This document shows positions 23,547 to 31,521 of a stretch of 34,830 bases of DNA, one piece after another. The DNA lies in the NCBI GenBank assembly GCA_021129515.1, contig JAJOLD010000004.1, positions 21,046 through 55,875 of the forward strand. The letters run 5' to 3'. Position numbers and translations under genes: made by a program. The stretch is from Minisyncoccota bacterium. GTDB lineage: Bacteria; Patescibacteriota; Minisyncoccia; Phycocordibacterales; UBA918. The notes under the pieces were generated by a model. It was not told the origin of the DNA. It searched no databases and saw nothing but the letters and a program-made list of their open reading frames with translations. The stretch's first letter is position 1. Each line of letters starts with the position of its first letter.

Positions 23547-24230
23547 ATGGAAACAACAGCGTATTTCGATTCGGCAGTATCCGACATCGACCAAGAATCA
23601 TACTTACGAAAAACATACTTCAATCTGCTCGGTGCTGTGGTAGCGTTCATCGCACTTGAAGTGTTTCTCTTTCAATCAGGTATTGCGCTTGCACTCGCAC
23701 CCGTTATGGCGAGTAACTGGCTCATTGTTCTTGGTGGCTTTATGATCCTCGGTTGGCTCTCAAGCTATTTCACGAGCAAACGGAGCTCGGTACGCATGCA
23801 GTATGTTGAAATGGGTGTGACGGTGCTGTTGCAGGCGCTTATCTTCATTCCACTCACGGTCTATGCGGTGTTGTTTTCTGACGCATCGGTACTGCCGACG
23901 GCGATATATATGACACTCGGTGTCTTTGGCGCGATGACTGCGATTGTGGCTTACTCAGGCAAGAATTTCTCTTTCATGGGACCATTCCTTGGCATCATTG
24001 GTATTGCTGCGCTTATTGCGATTGTTGGCTCTATACTCTTTAGTGTGACCCTTGGCTTCTACTTCTCACTTGCAATGGTGGTCTTCGCAGCAGCGGTGGT
24101 GCTCTATCAAACCTCGAAGGTTATGCATGACTATGGTCCCGGTCAAGAAGTGGCTGCAGCGACTGGTCTTTTCTCGTCAGTAGCGCTTTTGTTCTACTAC
24201 GTACTCATGGCGTTAGTCAGTCGAGACTAA
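23547..24230 (+). CDS. Bax inhibitor-1 / YccA family membrane protein
   Basis: 227 aa with seven hydrophobic segments in the usual BI-1/YccA arrangement (N-terminal soluble 20 residues, then helices at about 27-48, 53-73, 80-105, 115-135, 140-160, 165-190 and 205-224). Family marks are the N-terminal FLRKTYFNLLGA-type segment (here YLRKTYFNLLG), the MGPFLGIIGIAALIAIVGSI stretch and the C-terminal VLYQTSKVMHDYGPGQEVAAATGLF-type segment, shortened here to YQTSKVMHDYG. Members include a pH-gated calcium leak channel and YccA, a modulator of FtsH. Which role applies here is unknown. ATG in ACTATG context, no SD, own promoter and terminator. Confidence 0.93.
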   Translation: METTAYFDSAVSDIDQESYLRKTYFNLLGAVVAFIALEVFLFQSGIALALAPVMASNWLIVLGGFMILGWLSSYFTSKRSSVRMQYVEMGVTVLLQALIFIPLTVYAVLFSDASVLPTAIYMTLGVFGAMTAIVAYSGKNFSFMGPFLGIIGIAALIAIVGSILFSVTLGFYFSLAMVVFAAAVVLYQTSKVMHDYGPGQEVAAATGLFSSVALLFYYVLMALVSRD

Positions 24231-24248
24231 GAAAGTGTAGACTGACTA

Positions 24249-24275
24249 AAAAGACCTTCACACAGAAGGTCTTTT
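24249..24275. terminator. Bidirectional terminator between the BI-1 and pseudopilin genes
   Basis: AAAAGACCTTC and GAAGGTCTTTT form an 11-bp stem on a 5-nt loop with A and T ends, between two convergent genes. Confidence 0.85.
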
Positions 24276-24291
24276 GTTGGTATATATGTCA

Positions 24292-24801
24292 TTAATTGCA
24301 TATGACAAACGTGATGTTGTCAGTGTCGTAGCTGTTTAAACCGCTTCCATTTGGTCCACCAGAGTGAATGACTGTGTATGTAAAGCCTCCAGAGCAATTG
24401 TGGTCACCTCCGGTGCAGTTATAGTACGCATCAAACATGTATTCTTGCCCCCATGGGTCGAGCGGTATATTCGGCAAGTATGGACCGTCCCAATCAGGAA
24501 ACTTTGCTGCATTGTGGGTTACTAATCCCGCATGTTCACTACTGATATAGAGTCCATTACCTTCAGTGTGCGGATTCGAGGCACCTCTGCAGTCTGTTGC
24601 ATCGAAACCACCGGGAGACTGTCCGGTATCGCTTTCGAGTAAGAGCATTGCATTATAAATAGTACGGAGTTCAGACTTTGCTTTTGCTATCTTTGCTTTG
24701 TCGCGAGCAACCGTGAGCGCGCTTAATGTTGCCGATGCAAGTATGCCAATAATGGCAATAACCACAAGCAATTCAATGAGTGTGAATCCACGCTGTCTCA
24801 T
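24292..24801 (-). CDS. Type II secretion/type IV pilus pseudopilin (GspG-like)
   Basis: 169 aa. The N-terminus is a class III signal: MRQRG|FTLIELLVVIAIIG, with prepilin peptidase cleavage between Gly5 and Phe6 and the conserved Glu at +5. A membrane-spanning helix continues to about 35. The C-terminal part has the GspG-type LDPWGQEYMFD segment and four Cys (GCRG-type DCRG, YNCTGGDHNCSGG). Such proteins assemble into short fibres on the cell surface. The start overlaps the stop of the upstream 78-aa gene (ATGA), so both are translated together. No assembly ATPase or prepilin peptidase is seen in this window. Confidence 0.93.
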   Translation of the reverse strand: MRQRGFTLIELLVVIAIIGILASATLSALTVARDKAKIAKAKSELRTIYNAMLLLESDTGQSPGGFDATDCRGASNPHTEGNGLYISSEHAGLVTHNAAKFPDWDGPYLPNIPLDPWGQEYMFDAYYNCTGGDHNCSGGFTYTVIHSGGPNGSGLNSYDTDNITFVICN

Positions 24802-25034
24802 AGTGCACTTGGAGGATTAACCGGTACCGATGGTGTGTCACTAAACATAAAGAGCGCAACCATACCAAGACAGGCGCAGGCAATAAACATAATGAGTACG
24901 CGCTCTGCTTGTTTTTTGGTGGTTATCAATCCGCCGGAACGTTGTATAAGCCAATGCGTCAGACCACTGCCACGTTGGGGTGTTGCATACGACGTTCCTC
25001 CGTCAAAAGTGACTTTTCTATCATCGTAAGGCAT
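24798..25034 (-). CDS. 78-aa single-pass membrane protein coupled to the pseudopilin
   Basis: A hydrophilic N-terminal part of about 45 residues (with ATPQRGSGLTHWLIQRSGG) precedes one membrane helix at about 46-66 (VLIMFIACACLGMVALFMF) and a short Pro-rich tail. The stop overlaps the pseudopilin start by 4 nt. The -10 box TATAGT lies 9 nt before the ATG, so the message is nearly leaderless. No family recognised; coupling suggests a partner or anchor for the pseudopilin. Confidence 0.78.
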   Translation of the reverse strand: MPYDDRKVTFDGGTSYATPQRGSGLTHWLIQRSGGLITTKKQAERVLIMFIACACLGMVALFMFSDTPSVPVNPPSAL

Positions 25035-25043
25035 GATGTCTTA

Positions 25044-25049
25044 ACTATA
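25044..25049 (-). promoter_or_regulatory. -10 box of the pseudopilin unit
   Basis: On the minus strand TGCTATAGT (extended -10, hexamer 25044-25049), 9 nt before the ATG at 25034. Confidence 0.55.
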
Positions 25050-25105
25050 GCATATGGTATGCGATATGTGTGCACTTATCACCATTTCAACCTGTACGAG
25101 TTTTG

Positions 25106-25369
25106 CTACTCAGACGCCATAATACGTAGCGCTTCAGCGATTTTCTCATCACGTTCTGCAGGGTGTAGTGATTGACATTCTTTTATGTGGTCAAGCACAA
25201 ATTGCTCATTGGCACTCTTGAGTGCACTGCGTGCAGCGCGGATTTGGGTGACAAATTTTTTGCAATCAGACACCGTTTCTTCTTCAAGAATGGTGCGGAG
25301 TGCGCGTATTTGTCCTTCAGCCCGACTGAGGCGATTGATGATTTTTTTGTAATCAGGATTTGATTTCAT
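25106..25369 (-). CDS. csoR: CsoR-family metal-sensing repressor
   Basis: 87 aa from the ATG at 25369. The frame extends to 25591, but that would run through the divergent promoter and operator, and the family starts at this Met. CsoR/RcnR (DUF156) proteins are all-helical tetramers that leave DNA when they bind their ligand. INRLSRAEGQIRALRTILEE is the family N-terminal helix. The Cu(I)-binding set is intact: Cys36, His61 and Cys65 (HIKEC), the same numbering as classical CsoR. This favours copper over the nickel (RcnR), formaldehyde (FrmR) and persulfide (CstR) sensors, although a CstR-like role cannot be fully excluded given the DUF2892-like gene in the target operon. The efflux operon is divergent, with a matching operator in its promoter. 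Confidence 0.93.
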   Translation of the reverse strand: MKSNPDYKKIINRLSRAEGQIRALRTILEEETVSDCKKFVTQIRAARSALKSANEQFVLDHIKECQSLHPAERDEKIAEALRIMASE

Positions 25370-25378
25370 ATGTAGGTA

Positions 25379-25384
25379 AGTATA
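25379..25384 (-). promoter_or_regulatory. csoR -10 box
   Basis: On the minus strand TGCTATACT (extended -10, hexamer 25379-25384), 9 nt before the csoR ATG. The operator is about 60 bp upstream, so csoR itself is probably not shut off by the same site. Confidence 0.55.
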
Positions 25385-25436
25385 GCAGGGAGGTGGCAGG
25401 CGTGCTTGTAGTGGCACGCGCGACACTAGGGAATGG

Positions 25437-25465
25437 TTTACAAAATATACCCTATGGGGTATACT
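25437..25465 (+). promoter_or_regulatory. Efflux operon promoter with embedded CsoR operator
   Basis: TTTACA (25437-25442), 17-bp spacer, TATACT (25460-25465). Inside lies TATACCC-TATG-GGGTATA (25446-25463), a perfect 7-bp inverted repeat with the C-tract/G-tract typical of CsoR/CstR operators; it fills the spacer and overlaps the -10. The ATG is 7 nt after the -10 box, so the mRNA would be leaderless. Confidence 0.85.
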
Positions 25466-25472
25466 ACCACAC

Positions 25473-27062
25473 ATGTCTACACGTGCAATATATAGTGTGC
25501 TTGGTATCGGTGCAGTGGTCGTCGTGCTGTTTGTGAGTACACAAGGTGCGGCTGAACCGCAACAGACAACACCTACACATGCAACCACCACGTCCTACAC
25601 TCTGACCGCAGCGAGTAGTACGGTGCATGTGGTGGGTATAGTGACACCGGTTGCGCATGCGGTTATTGCGGCGCAGACCAATGGTGTGCTTGAGACTATG
25701 GCGGTCACTGAAGGACATGTGGTGCATCAGAACACGCTACTTGCGGTACAGGCAACGCCAGTTGCGGCTGCGCAGCGTGCCTACCAAGATGCACTCATGC
25801 ATCAGAAGAATGCAGAACAAGCCACCGTCGTGGATGCACGTACCTACACAGCCGAGAAAGCTGCTGTGGTTGCACATAGTGCTGAAACGATTGCGCAACT
25901 CCAAGATCAGGCGCGTACTACAACAGTGCAAGCAAAAACAGGCGTGGTACGGACTGCGCTTGAATCAGGTATTGCTACGATGCTTGATACTCTCACCTTT
26001 GTACACCATAATCCTTCGTTATTTTCTGACACTAATCGAACACAGTTTCAAGAAATTGTGACTGATTTGTATGGGCATCTCCCCACACACTTTCGTACGA
26101 CTGTTAGTTTTGGGGTCGATACCACTTCAAGTCATACGCTTGATATGATCGAATCACTCCGTGCACATGACCTCGATACGCTGTCGGTGCTTGATGTTGA
26201 AACGCTTAGTGTGGTCGTTATGGGGCAGCTCCGTGCACTGATAGCGCTCTATACTACTGCAGAGCATGATGTCCTCGACAGAGATGTTGCAACTGCTGCT
26301 GATACGACCTATGCAACCTATACCACAAACCGCGCTGCTATCATTGCTGCGCTCAGCACACTTGAAGAAGGGCAAGCAGCGCTGCTTGCAGCTATTGCTG
26401 CCCTTGATGACACGACCGCACGTGCATCAGAATCAGTTCAAGTCACTGATCTTGATGCTGCGTTGGCAGCACGGCAAGCCGCATTTAGTCAACGCGTTGC
26501 CGACGCGGCTGCCCACGCTTCAGCGGCAGCTACTGCGGTAGCTGCCGCTGAAGTTGGACTCGGTACGGTACGTGCACCGTTTGCGGGAGTGGTGGCTGAG
26601 GTCTATCGAGAGGTGGGTGAATATGTGACTGCGGGCACGCCGCTCCTTTCGCTTCAGGGTAGCGGTGCACGTGAGTTGGTGGTGAGTGTACCCAATACTA
26701 TTGGTGCGCAGATACAACCAGGTGATGCCTTTATGGTAGCGGACACCGTTGCGGGTGTGGTCGATAGACTCAGTCCTGTGCATACCGGACACAGCATGAC
26801 GGTGTTTATTGCACTTTTTGATACACAGACACCAGTTGGTACCTCAATGCATGGGGTGCTCTCATTTACGACAACAGAAGAAACATGGGTGGTGCCGCGT
26901 GCATATCTCTTTTTCGCCACACAAGGACCTGTGGTGCGTACACGTGATGGTGTCGAGCACGTGGTTACCATTGCGTACGACGCTGGTACTGCCTATATGG
27001 TGCAGTTTCGTGATGGGGTACCGACCGACGACTTGGTACCAAACCGCGTGAGCGCGCTCTAA
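25473..27062 (+). CDS. RND efflux membrane fusion protein (HlyD/AcrA family)
   Basis: 529 aa, long for this family. One N-terminal membrane helix at about 6-22, no lipobox. The first half of the lipoyl/barrel-sandwich domain is at about 60-97 (NGVLETMAVTEGHVVHQ). A very long Ala-rich helical hairpin follows (about 97-360), then the second lipoyl half at about 363-393 (GTVRAPFAGVVAEVY) and a beta-barrel and membrane-proximal part to the end. MFPs bridge an RND pump to an exit duct or stabilise it. The RND gene starts 14 nt downstream. Expression should respond to the CsoR site. No TolC-type gene is in the window. Confidence 0.9.
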   Translation: MSTRAIYSVLGIGAVVVVLFVSTQGAAEPQQTTPTHATTTSYTLTAASSTVHVVGIVTPVAHAVIAAQTNGVLETMAVTEGHVVHQNTLLAVQATPVAAAQRAYQDALMHQKNAEQATVVDARTYTAEKAAVVAHSAETIAQLQDQARTTTVQAKTGVVRTALESGIATMLDTLTFVHHNPSLFSDTNRTQFQEIVTDLYGHLPTHFRTTVSFGVDTTSSHTLDMIESLRAHDLDTLSVLDVETLSVVVMGQLRALIALYTTAEHDVLDRDVATAADTTYATYTTNRAAIIAALSTLEEGQAALLAAIAALDDTTARASESVQVTDLDAALAARQAAFSQRVADAAAHASAAATAVAAAEVGLGTVRAPFAGVVAEVYREVGEYVTAGTPLLSLQGSGARELVVSVPNTIGAQIQPGDAFMVADTVAGVVDRLSPVHTGHSMTVFIALFDTQTPVGTSMHGVLSFTTTEETWVVPRAYLFFATQGPVVRTRDGVEHVVTIAYDAGTAYMVQFRDGVPTDDLVPNRVSAL

Positions 27063-27076
27063 CACACATATCTGCT

Positions 27077-30000
27077 ATGGAAAAAAATTCGCAGCATAAT
27101 GTGCTTGGATGGATTAGTCATGTGTTTACCACTAACCAGTCCCTCTCAATTCTGCTTCTTATTGCGGTTGTTGTATTTGGCATGGTGTCATTTGTATTGA
27201 CTCCTAAACAGTACAACCCCGAGATTACACGTCCTGCATTTTTAATAACACTGGCGTATGACGGCGCCACCATTGAGCAGGCAACCGATCGGGTAGTATA
27301 TGAGCTGGTAGAGAAAATCAACACCATTCCAGGTGTTGACGATGTGTTTACCGAGGTTGCTGACGGTGGTGCTATAGAAACAACGGTTATTTTTGAAGTG
27401 GGGTACGATACCGCAACAGCAAAGCTTGATATATGGTCACAGTTGGAACAGTATCACTTTTTAGCACAGGGATTTATCCATCCACCGACAGTCTATGAAA
27501 TTAACCCCGAGACAATTCCCGTACTGCAGATTGTGTTTGCTGCTGACGTGGGTACACCGGCGACACTGAGGGAATCGGTCATGCAACTTACGCACACCCT
27601 CGGTGCCGTACCTTCGGTCAGTGTGCTCTCAGTGCATGGTGGTTATCAGCCGCAGGTCATTATAGAACTACAGCCAGAACGTCTTGCTGCAGCAGGAGTA
27701 CCGATACAGGATATCACACACACCGTGGCAGCTGCACAAACACGGAGCGTTGCAGCGGGTATGGTTTCGGGCGCGTATCGCACTGAGCAGGTGCTTGCCG
27801 GTGCGACAGACACCGTCGCTGCACTTGGCGCACTACCGATTACACCTGCAGTACGGGTGCGTGATGTAGCGCAGGTCTATGAGGGTGCACCCGCTGATCG
27901 GTCTATGGTGTGGTATGCAGATGGTACACACCAGGGTGAGGTAGTGGTTATGGGTGTCTCCAAGGTAGAGGGAAGTAGTGCACCTGTGGTTGCAGAAGCG
28001 GTATTGCATGCACTCGATGAGGCGTTGGCCACCACACAATTTCAACACCTGTCTTATACGGTGGTGGGGAACGATGGCAAAACAGCATCAGACGAAATTT
28101 ATGGATTAAGTACCAATCTGCTCACCTCTATTGGTATTGTCGCACTGGTACTTATGCTCTTTCTGTCGGTTCGCGCCGCACTGGTGGTGCTGATTGCTAT
28201 TCCTATGACACTCCTTATTGTCTTTGGATTAGGATGGTTGTTTGGTGAAACCATCAACAGGATTACGTTGTTTGCGCTTATTTTGTCACTGGGTCTTTTG
28301 GTGGATTCGGCGATTGTAGTTGTTGAAAATATATATGCACACCTAGAAGCATGGAAACAAAACCCCACAACCCACACACGCGCGCAGGTGATTGCACGTG
28401 CAGTAAGTGAAATTGGAGTGGGGCTAGTACTCTCAACTATCACCTCGGTTATTGTGTTTCTCCCTATGGCACATATTACGGGTATGATGGGTCCGTATAT
28501 GGGACCGATTGCGTTTTTCGTGCCCGCGGCGTTGTTGGTGTCATTGGTGGTCGCGATTGTTATTACTCCATTTATTGCGTCGCATATACTTACTGGAGGC
28601 GCTGGGAAACTGCCGGTCAGTACCTGGTTTGCGGCACGGCTCGATGCGTTGATGCAGTTGTATGGTCGTGTACTCAAGCGCATACTTGCATCGCGCCCTA
28701 CGCAGCGTCTGATGCTGCGAAGTGTACTGGGACTCTTTCTGGTATCACTCATACTACCACTTGCTGCATTGGTGCACTTTCAAATGTTGCCAAAGGCCGA
28801 CCGTGACCAACTCTATCTCTATGTCGATTTGCCCGTTGATACCAGTATCCAACATACTGAAACTGTCGTGAGTACGCTCACGGATATTGTCCACGGCAAC
28901 GAAGCCGTAACCAATATACAAGCATATATTGGCGAGCCACCAATTGTTGATTTCAATGGTATGTTCAAAGGCGCACAAGGACGCACCGGTACACACCAGG
29001 CGACGATGCGTGTAAATCTCACACCTGCCGACACGCGCACTGAATCCTCAAGTGCCATTGCACAGGCAGTGCGTACCACGCTCTATACTGAAGCGCCACA
29101 GTTGCGTGCGCATGTGCGTGTGATTGAAGAACCTCCTGGACCTCCTGTGCGTGCAACCTTTGTGGCAAAAGTTGCTGCAGACACCCAAGATGTGCAGACA
29201 CAGGTTGCACAGTCTCTCTACGCCACTATTGCTGGAGTTGCGGGCATTACCGACCGATACATCAGCACCGATGCGCCATCGCTGCGTACCGTGCATACGT
29301 TTGATCATGAAACCGCACATGCTCTCGGCGTATCAATGCATGACGCAGCTACTACACTGGCGCTCGTGTCTGGTCCTATCACGGTCGGTGAGTATCGAGC
29401 AAGTACCCATACTGAGCAGGTACCAATTGTACTTACGGTACCGCAATCGTATCGTGATGCGCCCAGCGACACCGCAAACCTTATAGTCGGTACGCAGGCA
29501 GATACGCGGGTGCCCCTTGCTGCCGTGGTGCACACGCAAACCGAATCACGCCCAAGTGCCGTTACTTTTGAGGACGTGCAATCCATAACCTACGTGACCG
29601 CCGAAGTAAGTGACCGTTCTATTGTGTATGCCATGATAGAAGTAATGCGCAGTATCGCACAAGGCGATGTTCCTGGTGTGACCATGCAGGACTGGAGCTT
29701 GTTTGGTATGTCACTCGTACATGAAGCAAGTGGAGAAAGGGTAACTATTACCTGGGGTGGAGAGTGGGAGATGACCCTCGAGAACTTTCGTGACCTTGGT
29801 ATTGCTATGGGAGTAGCGCTCATGCTTGTGTATGGTGTGTTGGTCGCACAGTACAATCGTTTTGCTACACCAGCATATATTTTGGTTACCGTGCCCCTTG
29901 GGCTCGTCGGTATTCTGTGGGGATTCTTTGTACTCGATACCACTGCCAATATCTATCTCACCGCAACTGCCCTTATTGGGTTCATCGCCCTCATTGGACT

Positions 30001-30289
30001 TGTGGTGAACAATGCTATTATCTTTCTTGAGTATGTAACGCAGTCACTTCGTGCTGGTGAACGCTTTGAACAGGCATTACTGAACGCAGGAACGGCACGT
30101 CTGCGACCTATAATGCTCACCTCACTCACAACCGTGTTGGGAAGCCTGACCATTGCGAGTGACCCTGTATGGTCGGGATTGGCATGGGCAATTGTGTTCG
30201 GATTGTCATTATCGACCATCCTGACACTCGTGATATATCCAACACTGTTGATGTATTACACCGGTCACACCTATACACATAATCAATAA
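27077..30289 (+). CDS. RND-family efflux pump (AcrB/CzcA superfamily)
   Basis: 1070 aa, normal RND length. Proton-driven trimeric exporter with 12 membrane helices and two large external loops. The N-terminal helix is at about 20-38 and is followed by NPEITRPAFLITLAYDGAT. TM4 carries GLLVDSAIVVVEN at about 405-417, keeping one Asp where AcrB has two. The TM10 region reads GLVVNNAIIFLEY, with Asn where AcrB has its key Lys; this variant is common outside the AcrB branch. EEPPGPPVRATFV lies in the second porter part. Substrate is uncertain: I do not see the CusA methionine set, so copper export is inferred only from CsoR control. It follows the MFP by 14 nt (GCTATG start context). Confidence 0.95.
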   Translation: MEKNSQHNVLGWISHVFTTNQSLSILLLIAVVVFGMVSFVLTPKQYNPEITRPAFLITLAYDGATIEQATDRVVYELVEKINTIPGVDDVFTEVADGGAIETTVIFEVGYDTATAKLDIWSQLEQYHFLAQGFIHPPTVYEINPETIPVLQIVFAADVGTPATLRESVMQLTHTLGAVPSVSVLSVHGGYQPQVIIELQPERLAAAGVPIQDITHTVAAAQTRSVAAGMVSGAYRTEQVLAGATDTVAALGALPITPAVRVRDVAQVYEGAPADRSMVWYADGTHQGEVVVMGVSKVEGSSAPVVAEAVLHALDEALATTQFQHLSYTVVGNDGKTASDEIYGLSTNLLTSIGIVALVLMLFLSVRAALVVLIAIPMTLLIVFGLGWLFGETINRITLFALILSLGLLVDSAIVVVENIYAHLEAWKQNPTTHTRAQVIARAVSEIGVGLVLSTITSVIVFLPMAHITGMMGPYMGPIAFFVPAALLVSLVVAIVITPFIASHILTGGAGKLPVSTWFAARLDALMQLYGRVLKRILASRPTQRLMLRSVLGLFLVSLILPLAALVHFQMLPKADRDQLYLYVDLPVDTSIQHTETVVSTLTDIVHGNEAVTNIQAYIGEPPIVDFNGMFKGAQGRTGTHQATMRVNLTPADTRTESSSAIAQAVRTTLYTEAPQLRAHVRVIEEPPGPPVRATFVAKVAADTQDVQTQVAQSLYATIAGVAGITDRYISTDAPSLRTVHTFDHETAHALGVSMHDAATTLALVSGPITVGEYRASTHTEQVPIVLTVPQSYRDAPSDTANLIVGTQADTRVPLAAVVHTQTESRPSAVTFEDVQSITYVTAEVSDRSIVYAMIEVMRSIAQGDVPGVTMQDWSLFGMSLVHEASGERVTITWGGEWEMTLENFRDLGIAMGVALMLVYGVLVAQYNRFATPAYILVTVPLGLVGILWGFFVLDTTANIYLTATALIGFIALIGLVVNNAIIFLEYVTQSLRAGERFEQALLNAGTARLRPIMLTSLTTVLGSLTIASDPVWSGLAWAIVFGLSLSTILTLVIYPTLLMYYTGHTYTHNQ

Positions 30290-30293
30290 CACC

Positions 30294-30536
30294 ATGTGCA
30301 ACCTTACAACAAAAAACATAACAGAAGCTGTATCATTAAAAGATTTACCGACACTGCGCCAGGCATTTGTTGTGGCGTCACTCATGATTATCGTCGCATT
30401 CGTACTTGCGCGGGTGGTACATCCTGATTGGATATACCTTGCACTCCTTCCTGCATTCGGACTCATGCTCTCAGGACTCACCGGCTTTTGCCCAATGATT
30501 TTTATATTGCAGGCACTGCCGTGGAATAGGGAGTAA
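30294..30536 (+). CDS. DUF2892 / YgaP-type small membrane protein
   Basis: 80 aa with two membrane helices at about 23-42 and 46-74. The loop GLTGFCPMIFILQ matches the DUF2892 pattern (G-x-C-P). These proteins occur alone or fused to rhodanese domains (as in E. coli YgaP) and are often linked to sulfur or metal stress. A second Cys is at residue 2. The gene starts 4 nt after the RND stop, so it belongs to the efflux operon. Role not known; the Cys residues could contact copper or sulfur species. Confidence 0.8.
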   Translation: MCNLTTKNITEAVSLKDLPTLRQAFVVASLMIIVAFVLARVVHPDWIYLALLPAFGLMLSGLTGFCPMIFILQALPWNRE

Positions 30537-30584
30537 GGATGTGCGGCAAAAATACACAGGTGCGCACACTGAAAAAGATCTCAT

Positions 30585-30612
30585 TTGCAAAAAATACTGA
30601 GCGGCATATACT
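30585..30612 (+). promoter_or_regulatory. Possible promoter upstream of the phosphoribosyltransferase gene
   Basis: TTGCAA (30585-30590), 16-bp spacer, TATACT (30607-30612). It would give a leader of about 137 nt. Low certainty. Confidence 0.35.
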
Positions 30613-30740
30613 GAAACTACTATGCATCGCATGTGGTAGGGATACCTTTCACGAATGCGGGGTGCACATGTCTAAAAATAGTTTCTGAGAGGTCCGGGTC
30701 GACTACGTTACGTGTCGCATAGGAACAGTTTATCAGTAGG

Positions 30741-30746
30741 TAGTAT
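30741..30746 (+). promoter_or_regulatory. Proximal -10 box of the phosphoribosyltransferase gene
   Basis: TAGTAT (30741-30746; TATATA overlaps at 30744-30749) stands 8 nt before the ATG, the same near-leaderless layout as other genes here. No clear -35. Confidence 0.4.
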
Positions 30747-30754
30747 ATACACCT

Positions 30755-31399
30755 ATGTATTTTTCTAGTCGTACAGATGCAGGAGAACGCCTGGCAGCGT
30801 CGTTGCAGCACTATAAGGGTGCACATGCGGTGGTATATGCAGTGCCACGGGGCGGGGTGCCGGTAGGGCTTGCTATTGCACGGAGCTTGGAGGTTCCGTT
30901 TGACATCATTCCCGCGGGGCGTATTGCACATCCACATGCACGGCATCACGCGGTCGGCGCAGTCGCAGCTACCGGTGAAATTGTGTACAACGAAAAAGAA
31001 ACAAAAAATCTTGATACCGTGTGGCTTCGTTGGGCAGTGTTGTTTGCGGAGCGAGACGTGCTGCGTAAAAGTCGGTTGCTCGATGGTATCCATCGACATA
31101 CCTCTCCAGCGGGTAAAATAGCAATCGTAGTTTCTGATGGAGCGGCAACCGGGCTGGTCATGAGTGCCGCCTTGCGAGCACTTCGTAAAGCAGGGCCTGC
31201 AAAAATCATCGTTGCAGTGCCCAATGCCTCACACGATGCCATGCGTATGCTCAGTGCGCGTGCAGATATGGTTGTTACCCTAGACGACACCGGTTCCTCA
31301 TACGTCCCTACCATTTCGTACTATGCAGATACCCGCCGGTTGTCTGATAGAGATGTGGTGCACATGGTCAAAAAGCACGATAGAGCCTTCTATACTTGA
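30755..31399 (+). CDS. Phosphoribosyltransferase-domain protein
   Basis: 214 aa. The PRTase fold is suggested by YAVPRGGVPVGLAIA at about 28-42 (substrate/pyrophosphate loop) and by the PRPP-binding motif VVSDGAATGLVM at about 125-136; in most members this reads VDDGxATG, so one acidic residue is replaced by Ser. This type (often annotated as predicted phosphoribosyltransferase) resembles family members of unknown substrate, not the housekeeping purine or pyrimidine enzymes. Start ATG in CCTATG context without SD. It converges on the zinc uptake operon and stands alone. Substrate not assigned. Confidence 0.85.
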   Translation: MYFSSRTDAGERLAASLQHYKGAHAVVYAVPRGGVPVGLAIARSLEVPFDIIPAGRIAHPHARHHAVGAVAATGEIVYNEKETKNLDTVWLRWAVLFAERDVLRKSRLLDGIHRHTSPAGKIAIVVSDGAATGLVMSAALRALRKAGPAKIIVAVPNASHDAMRMLSARADMVVTLDDTGSSYVPTISYYADTRRLSDRDVVHMVKKHDRAFYT

Positions 31400-31521
31400 A
31401 TCCCATTGATGGAGAAAATCACCACACCTATTTATATATGCTATAGCCGCATATGCACAGCGGCAGGTCTTTCGATGTGCTTATACGGTGGTGCGATGGA
31501 GGGGTAGTACTTGCTGCTTGT

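Noticed and set aside
25370-25591. N-terminal extension of CsoR
   Set aside because: It would cross the divergent promoter and operator; the family length and Cys36/His61/Cys65 numbering fit the start at 25369.
30537-30754. Small gene in the gap before the phosphoribosyltransferase
   Set aside because: Only very short frames without SD are present; a possible promoter is listed but no product can be supported.
31400-31521. Terminator between the phosphoribosyltransferase gene and znuB
   Set aside because: Only a 5-bp GCCGC/GCGGC stem with no T-run; too weak to call.
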